Source: Chlamydiales bacterium (GTDB taxonomy: Bacteria; Chlamydiota; Chlamydiia; Chlamydiales; FEN-1388). Taken from it: a DNA stretch of 5,498 nucleotides. Shown here one piece after another: positions 4,108 through 5,498 of this stretch. The position numbers were made by a program, and so were the translations under genes. A model generated the notes under the pieces. The model did not search any database, was not told where the DNA came from, and was given only the letters and a program-made list of their open reading frames with translations. The DNA lies in assembly GCA_021372185.1 (NCBI GenBank), contig JAJFUY010000132.1, positions 1 to 5,498 of the forward strand, written 5' to 3'. Every line of letters starts with the position of its first letter. Position 1 is the stretch's first letter.

Positions 4108-5498
4108 TTAGCTATCTTCAAGATCTTCTAAACTAAATGGGCTACACAAACCAATCTGGCACGTTCCTGGGCACTCGTGAGGTGTTGGCTCACCATTTCG
4201 GCAGGTATCTTGCAAAAACAGATCTATTGAAATACCCTCCACAAGCCTTTGAACGCCAACATGAAGGCCGTCTAAATCCCCACAGATACGCCCATGGCTT
4301 AAAAAACCGCCCATATTAAAGCAGTGAATGTTCCCAAGAAAAGAGGCAGATCCTAATTTTCGTTCTAAAAACTCAAAATGAGGCCCTAAATAAGGATAGC
4401 GGCCATACTTAGCATCAATATCAGGCACACGGTCTTTCCAGAGCTGAATTTGATCAATAAACCCTTGTAATTCAGGCTGTTTTGAGCCATCTATTGCAAA
4501 TCCAGTAGCCAAAATAAGAAAATCAGTAAAAATTATGCCGTGGTTAGTCTCCACTTTTATGCGCTTATTATCAGCAAACGAGACCGCTTTTATTTTTGTA
4601 GAGGCTAAAAGCTCAAAGTTTGAAAATGATTTTATCCTATCTATTGAATCTTGCGGCGGCGGAATTCCTGCGTCTAGCACCTTTGTGCAGTATTGATAGC
4701 GCTCTTTATTTTTTAAATAATAAAACCCGCGCATAAACCCAACATAGGCAAAAGAGGCCGCATGGTTCACTGCGGGAAGCTCTTGCTTTCTCATAAGCAT
4801 CTGCACCCGATCAGCGCCGCCCTCTAGTGCGAGCGCCGCAGCATCATAGCCTGATGCGCCCACGCCAATAACAGTAACATGTTTATTACGTAACAGGCTG
4901 GCATCAATGCGATCGCTTGTATGAGCCCAGTAGCGTTTTGGTATACGTGTTGTAAATGATGGAAGTTCTGCCCCTCCAAAACCTGTCTGGCCTGTTGCTA
5001 ACACCACTTTTCGGCAATGAATTACTTGTTCATTTGCAAAATGTAACTGAAGAGTCTGATCCTCATTTGGCACAATATTTTGCAACTTCCAGCCGTTATA
5101 CACAGCAACACCAGTAGTCTTTTTTAACCACTGAAGATATTTACCCCAAGCATTAGTTGGAATTCTACCTACAGCCTCCCACTTTTCCGGCCCATATTTA
5201 GCCTCACACCAGGCCTGAAAGGTTAAGTGTGGCAGGTTAGCTGGGCCTCTTAACTGTTTGCCAGAACGTAGTGTGCGCATGCGCGCTGTTGTAAGCCAGG
5301 GGCCTTCCTCGCCATCTTTTGCGCTGTCAAATACGCGCACATTATGAATACCTTCAAGTTGTAGGGCATGAGCAATAGCAATTCCGGCTTGCCCCGCTCC
5401 AATAACTGCTACATCACAGATGTCATCATCTTCCAGCCTCCAAGAGGCTGCAGGCAGGTTCATGAGCTCTAAATCTTTTCGTACCTTTTTTTCTAATG
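4108..5498 (-). CDS. Flavin-dependent monooxygenase-like FAD/NAD(P)-binding oxidoreductase (5' end off the right edge)
   Basis: This belongs to the two-dinucleotide-binding-domain flavoproteins of the FMO / Baeyer-Villiger type (TrkA-like, COG2072). Residues are numbered from the ATG at 5463. The FAD site is GAGQAG (22-27) after the strand DVAVI. A second Rossmann motif, GVGASG (200-205) after VTVI, should bind NAD(P)H. ATG-type motifs lie at 156-158 and 319-322 (ATGF). The family signatures EGPWLTTARMRTLRS (53-67) and LVEGISIDLFLQD (407-419) are recognisable. The expected reaction is NAD(P)H- and O2-dependent oxygenation of a small molecule in the cytosol; the substrate is unknown. The frame has no stop from 5463 to the right edge, and the upstream residues (LEKKVRKDLEL) resemble the family's usual N-terminus, so the true start is probably outside the window. 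There is no strong ribosome site before 5463. The C-terminal tail carries four cysteines (421, 431, 435, 440), which I do not recall for the family. The gene lies 66 nt upstream of the 566-residue protein gene. Confidence 0.9.
   Translation of the reverse strand, partial: LEKKVRKDLELMNLPAASWRLEDDDICDVAVIGAGQAGIAIAHALQLEGIHNVRVFDSAKDGEEGPWLTTARMRTLRSGKQLRGPANLPHLTFQAWCEAKYGPEKWEAVGRIPTNAWGKYLQWLKKTTGVAVYNGWKLQNIVPNEDQTLQLHFANEQVIHCRKVVLATGQTGFGGAELPSFTTRIPKRYWAHTSDRIDASLLRNKHVTVIGVGASGYDAAALALEGGADRVQMLMRKQELPAVNHAASFAYVGFMRGFYYLKNKERYQYCTKVLDAGIPPPQDSIDRIKSFSNFELLASTKIKAVSFADNKRIKVETNHGIIFTDFLILATGFAIDGSKQPELQGFIDQIQLWKDRVPDIDAKYGRYPYLGPHFEFLERKLGSASFLGNIHCFNMGGFLSHGRICGDLDGLHVGVQRLVEGISIDLFLQDTCRNGEPTPHECPGTCQIGLCSPFSLEDLEDS

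Noticed and set aside
1..5498. tRNA or rRNA genes.
   Set aside because: I saw no cloverleaf with a TTCRANY-type T-loop and no rRNA-like block in the intergenic parts; the only long non-coding stretch is the palindrome.

Overview
The window is gene-dense bacterial DNA of moderately low G+C (by eye). Evidence for a bacterium is the Shine-Dalgarno sites, the intrinsic terminators and the short gaps between genes. Two features point to a host-associated Gram-negative lineage: a eukaryotic-type protein kinase with an N-terminal signal-like segment, and two large orphan proteins. I cannot name the taxon. Amoeba- or protist-associated groups such as Legionella-like, Holosporales-like or Chlamydia-like bacteria would fit, but this is inference only.

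Layout from left to right. (1) 1-1094, minus strand: a kinase-domain protein whose 3' end lies outside the window. (2) 1095-1249: a divergent intergenic region with two ribosome binding sites, a weak promoter candidate and a short palindrome. (3) 1250-2065, plus strand: an orphan protein with a folded-looking N-terminal half and a long Pro/Thr/Lys/Glu-rich disordered tail, ending in a strong GAAA-loop terminator. (4) 2122-2336: a convergent intergenic gap filled almost completely by one imperfect palindrome of about 215 bp, made of nested smaller palindromes. (5) 2341-4041, minus strand: a 566-residue orphan protein with loose beta-propeller-like repeats. (6) 4042-4107: a 66-bp gap with a good sigma70-type promoter and a hairpin that holds the Shine-Dalgarno site in its loop. 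(7) 4108 to the right edge, minus strand: a flavin-dependent monooxygenase-like oxidoreductase. Its reading frame stays open to the edge, so the obvious ATG at 5463 is probably internal.

The oxidoreductase and the 566-residue protein lie in the same direction and could be cotranscribed, but the second gene also seems to have its own promoter. The kinase and the Pro/Thr-tail protein are divergent and may share control. No known defence, secretion or biosynthetic system is visible. The most unusual item is the 215-bp palindrome at 2122-2336, followed by the promoter/hairpin arrangement at 4042-4096 and the kinase with its signal-like N-terminus.
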